Positions 11,418-23,062 of a stretch of 64,000 nucleotides of DNA are shown here, piece after piece. Position 1 is the stretch's first letter, and every line of letters begins with the position of its first letter. The notes beneath the pieces were generated by a model. That model was not told the DNA's origin. It ran no database searches and worked only from the letters and a program-made list of their open reading frames with translations. Source of the stretch: Anthoceros angustus (taxonomy: Eukaryota; Streptophyta; Anthocerotopsida; Anthocerotales; Anthocerotaceae); NCBI GenBank assembly GCA_010909165.1, contig MU008149.1:1-64000 (forward strand). Direction: 5' to 3'. The position numbers and the translations under genes are program-made.

Positions 11418-11650
11418 TGTGCAAGCCATCCGAAAGGCACATGATTTAATGGTTAATGTCGAGTTGAAGAGCGATCAACGGCGCCGCTTAAAGGAGTTGT
11501 TGAGGCATCGCGACATGATTTGCTTTCACACTTGCGGAGATGGGGAAGTACACCAAGGGAAGTTCCACATACACGACCACTCTGGATGAACCAGTTCGCG
11601 GAGGCACAGCCTCAAAGAAGGCAAGAAAAAAACAATGAGCAATCCAATGG
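11418..11650 (+). pseudogene. Ty3/gypsy reverse transcriptase, N-terminal piece
   Basis: Reads VELKSDQRRRLKELLRHRDM, then after a frameshift FTLAEMGKYTKG and TTLDEPVR, then in another frame RRHSLKEGKKK. This is the stretch just before the RT palm in gypsy pol (normally ...HRDVFAFT...G......TLDEPV...HR.S..E...). The palm with its YXDD motif is absent, so the element is cut off about here. Confidence 0.65.
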
Positions 11651-11836
11651 GGAAATAGTCCAAATAACATGTTGGCCATGTGCATGAGGATGTCAAGACA
11701 ACCCTCCACTTATGGACAAGGTCCCCTGCATCGACATTCCTCAAGAAGATTGGTTTTGACAACGCGCTAACAAGAGGTGCAGCGGTGTAGTCTTACTAAT
11801 GATAATATTTTTGATTTGGAGTCTCGTTATCAGAGG

Positions 11837-12457
11837 GTTTGCACCTATACATCCGCCGTCTTGGATTTGTTTGTTGTTGTTGGTCGAGCAAGTGCTTACA
11901 TGAATTCGTGCTTACCCTCGGACAACCGTCATGCCGGTGGTACTAATCGCACTTGGGTTTAGTGTTTGATTAGCATTAATTAATATAATTACTTATCTTT
12001 AAGAAAGTAATTAGTGTTAATAAATCTAAGATGCTTATGTTAATTAATCATTGATTATTATTAATTAAACATGGTTAGCTAAGTGGATAAGCTCAAGTAT
12101 GCTGGCATATTCCTGCATAGTGTATTCTTAGGATATTTCAAGATAAACGGACTCCAATAGGATATCTTAGGAATATGCCGATGCCAAGGGCTAGTATCTA
12201 TAGACCCTTGCATTGAAGACAAGCTCTGATCATAGCTTGTCCTCTAGATATGCAATGCAAGGTGTTGTGAGGAGGCCAAAGCTATGACTCCAAGAGCGGC
12301 GTGAATTTGCATGTTGTTCTCGTGGGGAGAGTGTTTGTGCCACAATGCGATGCAGCTACTCCCTTATTATTTGCACCTATATATCTGCGTATTGGATTTG
12401 TTTGCTTGGTTTTTGGTCAAGCAAGTGCTTATATGAATTCAAGTGCTTACCTCGTGC
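11837..12457. repeat. ~90-bp direct repeat enclosing an LTR-like segment (11963-12344)
   Basis: 11837-11930 and 12364-12457 share TTGCACCTATAyAT, TTGGATTTGTTTG and AAGCAAGTGCTTAyATGAATT-type words. Between them, 11963-12344 begins TGTTTGATTAGCATTAATTA and ends GTGCCACA. Its sequence is the reverse complement of the LTR pieces at 31928-32130 and 33965-34083, including CTTGTCCTCTAGATATGCAA and GCCAAGGGCTAGTAT. It is therefore a solo or partial LTR of that family. The flanking repeat is far longer than a normal target duplication and may be a local tandem duplication. Confidence 0.5.
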
Positions 12458-13165
12458 GACAAGCATCTATGGCCTGAAGCAATCAGGCAAGGAATTTAAC
12501 ACAGTAATGCATGTTAAGCTTATTAAACATGGTTTTAAACAAAGCAAGGCAAATTCTTGCATGTATATCTTAATCTCAGGAAATGGTATAATTTACCTCT
12601 TACTCTACGTCGAGACAAATTTATGGCTTCTCTTCATCTTCTATCCTAGTCGAGATTAAGGCTTGGTTAAAAATTCATTTTAAAATGACTGATCTAGGAG
12701 AACTGACATATGCACTTGGCTTTAATATTATGAGAGACAGAAGCAATAAAACTTTAAGTATAGTTCAAACTAAGTATATTGAGCAAAGCTTAATCAAATT
12801 TGGACTGGAGCATGCCACTGAGATCAGAGTATAGAGTACCAACCTCAACTGCCAAAGATATTGTATGGAGTAGATTAGCCTTAAGTGAACTCAATCACAC
12901 ACAAGATAATCTTACACCATTATTCAGTGATAGTCAGGGAGCTATAACATTAGCCAAAAACCCTATTTTTCACTCCAGAACCAAGCACATAGCAGTTGAA
13001 TACCATTATATTAGAGAAATGTTGGAAAATAAAACTTTAGATATTAATTATATCCAAACTCGGGAAAACTCAGCTGATTTATTAACAAAATGCCTTGGTT
13101 GGGAATTACATAGTAAGCACATGAAAAGTTTAGGCATATTGGATATCAAGTCCAAACCTTCCTAA
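12345..13165 (+). pseudogene. Ty1/copia reverse transcriptase and RNase H remnant
   Basis: 12463-12600 gives SIYGLKQSGKEFN and KHGFKQSKANSCMYI, the copia RT block before YVDD. Where YVDD belongs the frame reads YVETNLW. 12655-12830 gives FKMTDLGELTYALGFNIM. The RNase H end, 12850-13165, gives PLFSDSQGAITLAKNPIFHS, RTKHIAVEYHYIRE and ADLLTKCL, with its catalytic Asp in the SDSQ segment. Frame breaks at about 12655 and 12835 separate the parts. The element's 5' half is missing. Confidence 0.8.
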
Positions 13166-13382
13166 CTTAGCAAGCTACGATCAGCAGCTTAAGGGGCAGA
13201 CTAAGTTAATCTTAATATCCTAGCCTCATTTCTTATTTATATATTCCATTTCCTCCTCAATCTCTAAATGTTCCTCACAGTATTCCCCAACATCCTCGCC
13301 GAATGCCCAACCAGATCCTAGACCATAGTATTAAGGATCATATTAAATAATAAATATTAATAACTAATATAAACTACTTAAG
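13166..13382. other. AT-rich spacer, no gene
   Basis: Follows the copia RNase H stop. CTTAAGGGGCAG at about 13189 could be the polypurine tract, but no LTR starting with TG could be delimited after it. Confidence 0.4.
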
Positions 13383-14502
13383 TTATTTAGGGCACTCACT
13401 ATAAATGTGCTTAGTGTGTCCCTCGAATTCATCACATGGGATGCAACCCAGCCACACCATATGGACTCCGGTCTTCTGGCAAACATACTCAGCTTGGGGA
13501 TAAGAATCAGCATCACCTCCCGGGCAAATTAGGTATACAGTTGTAGTTAAACCACCTTTTGGAAGGCAACTATTAGGTAGGCAACCCTATTAGGCAGAAC
13601 ACAACATGTTTTCAATTCATGCTTGAAGACATTTGACCACATAGTCCAGCGGTACCTTGAGCAAACTTGTGGAATTTCATGGCATCTTGCGGGTTATTGT
13701 GAAGCTCCTTCTGAAGGCAGCGCCCTCTCAAGCTGGGGCTGCCCTCACAGTATTGCTCAGAATCTGGTGACTTAGCACATGGTGAGACACGTGTGTATCC
13801 CTCATTGCTGAGAATATTGGACAACTTACCTTCTTCACCTGTACCAGCACCTGTGTCTGCACACATGGAAGACCGTTAGCAGCAAGGTTATGAGGGAGAC
13901 ACAGATTTGCAGAAGAAAGAGTGTTGCCTTTATCCAAAGGTGTTTCTCCATTGGAGTCTTTCCATGCATCATACCCGACTACCGTTGAGGAGGACAACTC
14001 AATAAGGACGCTCTTCGAACCTGATTTGTCACCATCAGTTATTTTGGCTTTATCCTGCACTTTCATCTTGGCGGCTATGGTAGCCAAATGAGCAAATGTT
14101 TGCATCAGACTTTCAATTTTCCTCTATGCAGCGGCTTCTACAGCAACCTGGTCTGCATTAGCACCTACAAAGGGCAGTGACTATCCTCTATTGCCCTAAC
14201 TTGCATAACAGAGGCCGATAATCCAGTTTCTGACCAACAACGGCAACAAGACTCTTATCCAACATCATGCTTTCCCTGTCAGCAACAACGGGCGCCTGCA
14301 ATCCAAGCTTGACATTTTGCTGTGCAGGGGTAGATTGCCCGCGCGCTCCGACTCCGAGCTTGGTGGTATGGCCAGCCATGGCAGACGGTGCAGCGGCATC
14401 AAATTTCAATGTGCCTCCATGGCGCGGGGCAGCTGTGATGGAAGAAAAGTGGTCGTGCCTGTCCCTGGGTTGCGTGGCCGTCCGAATTTTGGAGCGCGGC
14501 GG
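13383..14502 (-). pseudogene. Host gene split by copia C: 3' part (unidentified protein)
   Basis: Read on the minus strand from the LTR edge: PPRSKIRTATQPRDRHDHFS to LVAVVGQKLDYRPLLCK near 14195. A possible donor AAG|GTTAGG follows. Later exon-like pieces are FVGANADQVAVEAAA (about 14160-14120) and KIESLMQTFAHLATIAAKMK with a stretch to 13860. After a frame change comes QDAMKFHKFAQGTAGLCGQ, and last a Cys-rich end (CPGGDADSYPQAEYVC, GCIPCDEFEG, SECPK) with a stop at 13383-13385. The 5' part of the same reading frame lies at 48200-48049. I do not recognise the protein. The Cys spacing suggests a small zinc-binding end. Confidence 0.5.
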
Positions 14503-14709
14503 TGACAAAGTGCATGGCATGTGCGGAAGCGTGTAGAATTGAATAATAAAGCATCTAAAACTGAAGAAGGAACAATGTCAAAGTAGAACACAGAAAGTAG
14601 TTATAAAAACTGAATCTAAGATGTCTATTCAAATCACAGTAACCTAAATCATATATAAGTATTATTCAAACGTGCCCTAATCAAGGCGCTAATAGCCATA
14701 ACCTCAACA
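14503..14709 (-). repeat. 3' LTR of copia C (207 bp)
   Basis: Minus strand TGTTGAGGTTATGG ... CTTTGTCA. It is preceded on that strand by GTGAGTGGGAG (14710-14720), a purine-rich tract in the usual place. It matches 47842-48048 nearly base for base. Confidence 0.88.
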
Positions 14710-14917
14710 CTCCCACTCACGTTTGAAACAACATGAAATGAGACTAACAAGCTAACACGTCCAGTTCACTCTTGATAAGAACATAAATGAATAGCAGGTT
14801 AGTATATGTTGAAGAAGAGCTCACACTTAAGAAGAACCACTTGATAAGTCCACTAGGCCAAAATACAACTAAGAGTGGTCTTCACTTCTGATAATAGATC
14901 GTGGCTGTTTGTAGCAA

Positions 14918-15538
14918 TTATGATGTCATCCTAACCAGCTTTCCATCTTGAATGGGCGCTGGCCCTTGTGCAGGCTGTGCGCTCCCATTATCCTCGGACT
15001 CCCACTCAAACAGCTGTTGGTCTTCATCGCTTCCACTCACATCTACAAGGTCAGAAACCAAAGGAATTACAACCTTGCCTGGATCTGCTGGTTCAGACGC
15101 TAGTGGATAGTGCTCCATTTCTCTCCCTCTACGGCTGGTCAGCAGAGATTGCTCGTCAATAATTACACTCCTCGAATACGTGACTTGTTGAGTCTCGGGG
15201 TTCACTAGCTTGTATCCCTTGATTCCTTCAGTATATCCCACAAACAGCATCTTGTTGGTCTTGTCATCAAGCTTCTGACGAAGTTGTTTGGGGATGTGAG
15301 CATATGCATGTGCCCCGAAAATACGAAGATGCAGCAGGTGGGGTCTGCGACCAGTCCAGCCCTCATAAGGAGTGACACTAGTAACAGTAGATGTCGGAAG
15401 TCGATTCTTGATATAGGTCGCCGTTGAAATAGCTTTTGCCCAATATTGGTGGGACAGTCCAGAACTGTTCAGCATGGCTCGAACGGCTTCAACAAGCCAT
15501 TGATGACAGCGCTCGTGAAGGATCGTGTGGCAGCCCAT
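14918..15538 (-). pseudogene. Copia C integrase, C-terminal part
   Basis: An open 206-codon frame gives LVEAVRAMLNSSGLSHQYWA, ATYIKNRLPTS, TPYEGWTGRRPHLLHLRIFG and DDKTNKMLFVGY, the end of the copia integrase core and the adjacent domain. An acidic linker follows. There is no DDE catalytic core in this piece, because the frame starts just before it. RT and RNase H are missing between this and the LTR, so C is internally deleted. Confidence 0.85.
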
Positions 15539-15765
15539 GATGGTGGAAAGAAGAGAGTGCGAGAGGAGGAAGCTAATGTATCTCTCTCACATTGAGATGA
15601 GGCTCTGGAGTATTTATACCCTCAGCTCCTAAGCTCCACAAGAAGCCCCTAGGAAGAGCACAAGAAGCTTCCTAGTGATTAGCTTAGCTAAACTAATGAT
15701 ATGCGACACCTAACTTAGACTAAGCGTATTAGTCTAAGTACATTGGGCTTTAATATACCCTTACA
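15539..15765 (-). repeat. 3' LTR (partial) of copia B
   Basis: Minus strand begins TGTAAGGGTATATTAAAGCC at 15765, right after the polypurine tract AAGTGGGAGG. It matches the LTR of element A (1986-2247), including the GGTATAAATACTCC promoter box. It stops at 15539, where copia C integrase coding begins. Both sides of the junction share GAAGGATCGTG-like sequence, which may have mediated it. Confidence 0.8.
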
Positions 15766-15775
15766 ACCTCCCACT

Positions 15776-18330
15776 TAAAGGCCAATTTACCTTCGTAGAA
15801 GAATGGACTACCTCATGCCCATCGTCAGCTTGTGCAAATTGCTCAGAGTCCCTTGGTAAGAATATGGGGTTACTGGTGTGAACCTTGACAAGTTGTACCC
15901 TCTTGTCATCCAACACCTCTCGAATGAAGTGATACTTCACATCCACATGTTTAGTCTTCGCATGAAACACGGATTCTTTGCCAATTGGATAGCACTCGCT
16001 ATCACAATGCAACAACAGCGACTCAACCTTGATCCCCAAGTCTCCCACTAAGCAGGCAAGCCATATGGCTTCCTTGCAAGCCTCGATTCTTTGCTACTCG
16101 GCCTCTGTGGTAGATAGCGTAATGCACGGCAAGCGAGATCGCCATGAGGCGCCCCTCCGTGCACATGAAGACATAACGATGTGGACCTCCTTTTGTCCAT
16201 ATCCCACATAATCAACATCATGTACCCAACCACACATGCATCTTCACTACCAAAACATATGCACAAAGCTTTTGTACCATTCGGATACCTCATAACTCCT
16301 TTTCGCCTCCCAATGCTTCTTGCAGGTTTGACATAAACACTAACCACTCCGCAAAAGGCGAATGTAGCAATCATTGCATACATCAAACTCCCTACTGATG
16401 AGTATGGGACCTTCTCCATTTCACTTTGTCCTCCTCGAGCTTGGGCAATCCTGAAAGTTTCACATATGGAGGCAATGGAGTACCCAATGGTTTCCCCTTC
16501 TCCATGTTGAAACGTTGAAGCACCACATTAATGTATTCCGTCCGAGACAAATAAAGGCTATACATTCGGAATCGCATGCCAAGTATATGGCTCGCCTCTC
16601 CCAAGTCTGTCATTTCAAAGTGAGCATTCAACTTTGACTTCAACGAAATCTCATCGATCTTGTTCCGACAATTAGCATATCATCCACATAGAGGATCAAA
16701 ATGAGCAAGCTTTGATCCTTAGCTTGCTTTGTATAGAGGCAATGATCCTCATCGCTCGTTTGTAGCCTTGAGAAAGCATAAATGAGTGGAACTTGTGATA
16801 CCACTCTGGTGCTGTTTCAAACCATAAAGGCTCTTCCTGCACACGATTCTCTTTGCCCTTCTCAACAAAACCTTCGTTGCATGTAGACGTCCTCTTGAAG
16901 GTCACCATGCAAGAATGCCGTCTTGACATCCATCATGCAAGTTCCATATCATTCCACAGCAAAGCAAGAACACATCGCAAAGTTGTCATTTTGACTCGGT
17001 GAGAAAATCTCATCAAAGTCAATGCCTTGTTGTTGCTTGAAACCCTTAGCAACCAATCGTGCCTTGTACTTTGGTTTGCCATCAAGGTATGACCTTCATC
17101 TTGTACACCCATTTGCAGTAGTGCCTTCTTATCCTAACCGAACCAACTCCCAAGTTTGGTTCTTATCACATTCATTGCATGGCCTTCTCCACTTTGTTAC
17201 TCATTGACATGGCCTCTTTGTAAGAAGAGGGTTCCCCACAATCTGTCGATGACATAATCCAGATGGATCATACCGAGAGTCGTGTAATCTGCGACCTCGG
17301 CCGAGCACCTCTATAGGAGCTTGTTCGACTCTTGGTTCATCTACCGGTGGAGGAATGTGCTCCGCACATTACCACGGTTATCAACTGATGATCATGTCCA
17401 TCTTCTTGGAAGATCACCCTTCGCACCTCCACGGTTGGAGTAGGCTTCTGCATCTTGTTCTCATTGAAGAACACGTCGTTAGTACGAACAACCTTTCTAG
17501 CCGGATCCCACAAAGCGGTATCCCATCTCACGGAATCACCATAGCCAAGAAAAATACATTTCTTGGACTTAGGTGCCAACTTGTCCCGAAACTCTTTTGG
17601 AACATGGCGGTATGCCTCACAAACACTCGCAGATGCTTGTAGGATGGTTTCTTTCCGGACCATAGCTCCTCGGAACGCTCATCAACACCTTATTAGGAGA
17701 TCTGTTAATAAGATGAGCGATGAACACTTCACCCATTAGGCAATCGAGTTTGACAACAAAACTCGCATCCTCTCACGAATGGTTACATTCATCCGCTCGG
17801 CCACACCATTTTGTGGAGTATCTGGCGATCAATTCTCTTTTGATTCCCTTGGAATCACAAAATGGCGAAAGCTTTGAAACATACTCTCCACCATTATCAT
17901 CCTTAGACACTTCAATCGGTGGCGGTGATTCTCTACAAGGGTGACAAATTTACGAAACACGAACTTCATCCTTTTTCCTCAAAGGATAAACCCACCTTGC
18001 GTGAGAAATCATCTATGAAAGTGACAAAATAGGAGGCACCGCCTAATGATGCGATGAGCATAGGTCCACATACATCACTGTGAACCAACTCAAGAGGTTT
18101 ACTCCTACTTTACCTCTTGTTCGATGTGATGATTTGTCTCTGTTTATATAAGCAGTGCTCACATCGAGAGATCGGAGAAGAACATGGTATTAGGTGAAGG
18201 GGTGAATATCGAACCCCCCGGTTGAGCGAAACCTCCTTCACAGATAACACATGGTTCCCAAAACCGTGTTTTTGGATTTCGGTGTCCCATACCATGGACA
18301 ATGATTCCTAACGCTTTGTGAAACAACAAA
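15776..18330 (-). pseudogene. Copia B integrase, RT and RNase H remnant
   Basis: On the minus strand, in order: pre-integrase SRCEHCLYKQRQIITSNKR (18170-18110); integrase core VHSDVCGPM, GGASYFVTFIDDFSRK (18090-18010) and NGVAERMN (about 17810); integrase end FRDKLAPKSKKCIFLGYGDS (17600-17540); RT FEMTDLGEASHILGMRF (16620-16560) and YSSVGSLMYAMIATFAF (16400-16340); RNase H KTKHVDVKYHFIREVLDDKR (15960-15900). Stops and frameshifts interrupt every domain. It is bounded by the LTR at 15765. Confidence 0.85.
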
Positions 18331-18593
18331 ACCCGAAGGAAGGGTCAAGGCTGGCTGGCGCCGTTAGTCCTCAAAAGTAGTTTGTTTTGTGCGATGATCC
18401 ATTTCCACATTGACAAAAGGCCTAGTAATAACACAACAAAACTAGGTATATGCGTACATACGCAAGCCGGTTGGAGACCATCCTGTTTTAGGTTCCGCCA
18501 AAATTGACCACTAGCACAGACAATAGTTCACAACTACAAAGCGTCTACACTGGGCTAACGTGACTCAACGGTGCTTGCGACACGAATCATAAA

Positions 18594-21500
18594 CTACAAG
18601 TTCATCCGCTCAAGTTCTTCCTCATCGAAAGTGTCGACTTCAACCAAAGCCCTCGAGTCCTCGTTCCCATCCGTGTCTTCATCATTACCATACGCCCCGG
18701 GCGCGTCTCGAGTGTTTGTTGGCCAGCCTCCAACAAATCGATCCACCTCTTATTACGGCACTCAAAGAAACCACTTGTGCTTTCAAGGAGTCCTTCTCTG
18801 ATGCAAACCTCCTTTGCCCAGGCTGTGCAAGTCCTCTCCGGTGGGCTTCAAAATTCAACTCCTCAAGCGCATCAGGAGCACCTCAAATCCATGAATTCTT
18901 TGTGAAATATAACCCACATCTCAAGTCACTCGATGGCGATACAACTCCTTCCTGCAAGTAACCCTTGATTGTGCGCTCCCGAGCATGCATCCGAACCCAA
19001 TCTCCCTCTTTGGAGAAGGTTGTAATAAGTCTCGTCATCAACCCTAGTGGTCTCTGGTAAGGCGGACCACCAACTTGTCATGTGACATGTAAACTGTTTT
19101 TGACAAGCAATCGTGAGCAATGCGGACCTTCCATTGTTGAATGTTCCATGCATAGCATTTGGTAGCATTGCAATTCTCCTTTGTGCTCCCATCCTTGACC
19201 CCATCCGATAGTTATGTATTCCACAGTCTCAAATCCACCCTGTCATTGTTCATGTTTGTCTTGTCCCATGAGCGACACCAAGCCCTTTCCCTCCACTTTC
19301 GCATTGATTCTCTAAGTATGTGCCTCCTCCACTCCATGCATCACAATCATCCTCGGTTCATCGCTAGTGGTCTTCTCGGCAAAGCTTTGGAAGGCAGAAT
19401 CCATCATTGCTTATCCACCCTCTTGTCCATAGGTCCAATGTTAAAACCTCGGGGCACATCCATGACGAAGTGTGTCTTGCCTTGAGAAAAACGCATATCT
19501 TGTACATCACGACTTTCGATTTGGTATTGTACGGCTCTCATTGATGGGCCGAAAACCTCAAGACCTTCCTCCGGGTCCTTGTCCGCTAATCGCGTACTCG
19601 TCTTCAAGCCCTTTCCAATTGTTTATCTCGAAAATAAAATGTCAAGTTGAGTCCATCAAACATATGCTGGGGAGAGGGCGGTGCCGGCGCCGGCGGCGGC
19701 TACGCATCGATCCCGTCCACAGTTCTCAGCGGAAAAAAAAAAACGATGCGGACATACCTTTCAGGAAAATGTTTGGAATCGTGCTAGCATATTGTCCGTA
19801 GAATGTAAAGGATACTCCTCGCACCTCTTCAAATGACGAGCAGCGAGATGCTTCACCATTGCTACTTGTATGATATGAAATTTTTCCAGCATGTGATCTC
19901 TTCCTCCATCCCCTTGGATCTATCACCACTAACACCTTTCGGTGGCGCTTATCGATTTGCGCCACACTCTCCAAGCGGTATTCACGAAAGATTTCGGGCT
20001 TGGCCAACATGTCTCTAGGCTTGACATACACTATCAACTGCTTGGTCATCCGCCAGCTTGCGCTTGCCTTTCCCTTTCTTGCTTGTCCCAGAACGTGTTT
20101 CTTCATTCAGAAGCTCTCCCTTCCCATTTGGAAAAATCTTGTCCACATTCTCCCACACCTTCCCATCACCTTAGCAATACAGAATGTGGGTCCGATTGTC
20201 CACTTTGTTACGCTTGTACACCTCCCGCCCTTCGCCGTCTTCAATCAAACCTAGGACTTTGTACAGTTGTATTTCCGGACATGGTCATTTGCACTTCTTC
20301 CCTCTTTGCGATGATCAACTCGTCCCTTAAATACGACTTGCTCTATAAAGTTCATCTTCTTTCTTCGGACATCATATTGTGATCTGCAAGCACCGCATCT
20401 CATGCACGTAAGCCCACAATACACATGTGCTTCAACATATTGGAACCGCTTCTTTCCGGGTGAGATATCTGATAAGTGCTTCATAGCTGCGTAGGTGTGG
20501 TTACCACCAAGAACTCCCATGACATACTTCTTTGCGCCATTGCTTCCAGTCCAGCTTGCTCAGATCAGCACACTCGCTCGGATCAATCATACACAAAAGA
20601 GGCAGAACTCCCTCCTCTATCCGCCCTTTCGCTATAACACGGGCAAGATAGTTTGCCCAAGCCTCATCAACCCTCCGGATCTGCGCGTCCGGAGTAATAT
20701 GCGCTGCCGGCCTCAAGTTCTCCAACTTCACTAAAACCGTTTCCTGCACCACCTTCTTCGAGTATGCAGAATCCCTTAAGCGCGTCAATGGATCTGCATC
20801 CCTCATAGCCTCTTCCAACCTTTCCTCGTCAGTTTGAATATGAACTGTGGTAATGTCCCCTCCTATGGCATCTTCTCTTCCACCCTTCTTTGCCTTTTTG
20901 TTTTTCCTTCCAAATTCTCCGTCCCTGTGCGGCTCTGCACTTCCCTTGCCCTTGCGCTCGAGGCTATCGTTTTGGGCATGAAGGTTGAGGAGGCGCCGGC
21001 CGGCGCGCCCTCCTCGCCTCCATACCCACATCCCCGCATCCGCCATGTCCTTTTCTCCGGGGACCGAACCCCGCCGGCCATGCCTCTTTGCGATGATCAA
21101 CTCGTCCCTTAAATACGACTTGCTCTATAAAGTTCATCTTCTTTCTTCCGGACATCATATTGTGATCATTGCAAGCACCCGCATCTCATGCAGTAAGCCC
21201 ACAATACACATGTGCTTCAACATATTGGAACCGCTTCTTTCCGGGTGAGATATCCGATAAGTGCTTCATAGTGCGTGGGTGTGGTTACCACCAAGAACTC
21301 CCATGACATACTTCTTTGCACGCCATTGCTTCGATCCACTTGCTCGGATCGGCACTCGCTCGGATCAATCATACACAAAAGGAACTCCCTCCTCTATCCG
21401 CCCTTTCGCTATAACACGGGCAAGATAGTTTGCCCAAGCCTCATCAACCCTCCGGATCTGCGGCGTCGGAGTAATGTCACGGCCTCAAGTTCTCCAACTT

Positions 21501-23062
21501 CACTAACAATGTTTCTGCACCACCTTCTTGAGTCGAGAATCCCTTAAGCGAGTCAATGGATCGCATCCCTCATAGCCTCTTCCAACCTTTCCTCGTCGGT
21601 TTGAATATGAGCGTGGTTATGTCCCTCCATGGCATCTTCTCTTCCACCCTTCTTTGCCTTTTGGTTTTCCTTCCCAATTCTCCGTCCCGGCTGTGTGTGC
21701 CGCTTCTGCACTTCCCTTGCCCTTGCGCCACTCGGTCATCGTTTGGGCATGAAGGTTGAGGAGGCGCCGGCCGGCGCCTCCTCTTCCTCCATACCCACAT
21801 CCCCGCATCCGCCATGTCCTTTTCTCCGGGGACCCACTCGCCTGACCCGGTGCCATCTTGCTCTCTTGCCTGTGGTGGGAGGATTCGGGGGCGGCGCCGG
21901 CGGCCACCGCACCTTCCTTGAATCTTATAAACCGGTCCGGATCGCGTTGGCGGCTCTTGGGGAACGAAGATGACTAGGCGGCCGGGCCGCGCGCCTTGCA
22001 TCCGGGTCATATTGCATGGTGGGAACCATAAAGTCGGAGTTGAAGATTGGGAAGGTCCTCGGCATCTCTCCGATTCACTGCGCCCCGGATCCTTGATGCA
22101 GATCGACCAATGGTAAAGCCCCATCTTCCTCGTCTGATGGGCCAAGCTCACTCTCCGCATGCTCTACTTCCATACCTTCCACCATATCACCAGTTTTCTG
22201 TATGGAGGCTTTGGCTCGTTGCATAGAAATCTCCCTCTTGTGGGCCCTCATAGTTTGTGTAATCTTTTCGCAGATAGCTCGTATGAGTGCCCTCGCAACT
22301 AGTGGTGCCTGGAAGATGGTAGGCACAATATATCCACAGCGTCAGTGACTCTCACATGTGAAGAAGCTGCGAAGGAATGCGATTACAGGCAATACTTACT
22401 GTCTCCCATGGAATCGCGGAAATCTTCAACAAGGCCACGAGGTGCACACTTCCAGTGAAACCCTTTCGGCTAAGAACAAGAGACTTGTATAACGGATCAC
22501 GGAAACTTCCTCATCTTGGTATGCCTTTGTGGTGCACAAAAAGTGAACTCTCCCCTTCATTGAAGTCCAAAGTAGCCCAAACAACCCGCTCTTGCTCTCG
22601 ATTTGGCGAGCCCCCTATATCCCATGATCCACAACTTCAACAAAGGGGTCCATGGCGCATTGCGGTCGATGGTCATGGATCCCTGAGCATCCGTCCTTCT
22701 CCACAACCACAACATTGTCGCCGGATACCGCTGATATGCTCTCTCATAGTAATGGTGAATCGGGGGAATAGGTTGTTTCGCTCTTACCAACCTTCTTCGT
22801 CCCTTGCTCTCCAACCTTTGTGGGTGATTTTGGCGGAGGATCGCTGCCCGATTTTGCTTGCCCCAGAATGCTGCCCCCTCCTGTTGGAGCATGGCGGATG
22901 GCAAGATGTCTCCAAACGACACTGGATGGAGGTGCCTCCATGATGTCCGCCGTGGGCGCGGGTCTGCTCTCGCCTTTGAGCCTCCTCGGCCTTCTTGGGC
23001 TTGCGCATGGCGGCGGTCATATTCCTCCAAAGGCTGGTCCTTCTTGCTCCTCCGCTTGCCAT
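18594..23062 (-). pseudogene. ParB/sulfiredoxin-like domain gene with possible DPPW-type methyltransferase domain
   Basis: Read on the minus strand from a likely ATG at 23062 (MASGGARRTSLWRN). The middle carries VKLENLRPAAHITPDAQIRR, VDEAWANYLARVI, GVLPLLCMID and then VLGGNHTYAAMKHL with VEAHVYCGLT. This arrangement (input strand, GxxHT/R turn, V.C.. strand) fits the ParB/Srx fold. Downstream, 19488-19410 reads THFVMDVPRGFNIGPMDKR, which could be a decayed DPPWGFN motif of an N6-adenine/N4-cytosine methylase. The C-terminus is acidic (VDTFDEEELERMNL, stop at 18594-18596). A donor-like AAAG|GTATGT near 19760 suggests introns. Frameshifts are frequent. ParB-like domains fused to methylases are known in phages. 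The ParB call is fairly firm; the methylase call is a suggestion. Confidence 0.45.
20301..21835 (-). repeat. 782-bp tandem duplication of the ParB-like domain
   Basis: 20301-21082 and 21083-21835 are copies. Both begin CCTCTTTGCGATGATCAACT and both contain the GGNHT-coding segment, the KLENLRP-coding segment and the GGCGCCGGCCGGCGC block. The second copy has small deletions relative to the first. One domain in the ancestral gene has become two. Confidence 0.85.

Noticed and set aside
19726-20106. A separate gene on the minus strand
   Set aside because: It continues the reading of the ParB-like gene towards its C-terminal part and is included there.
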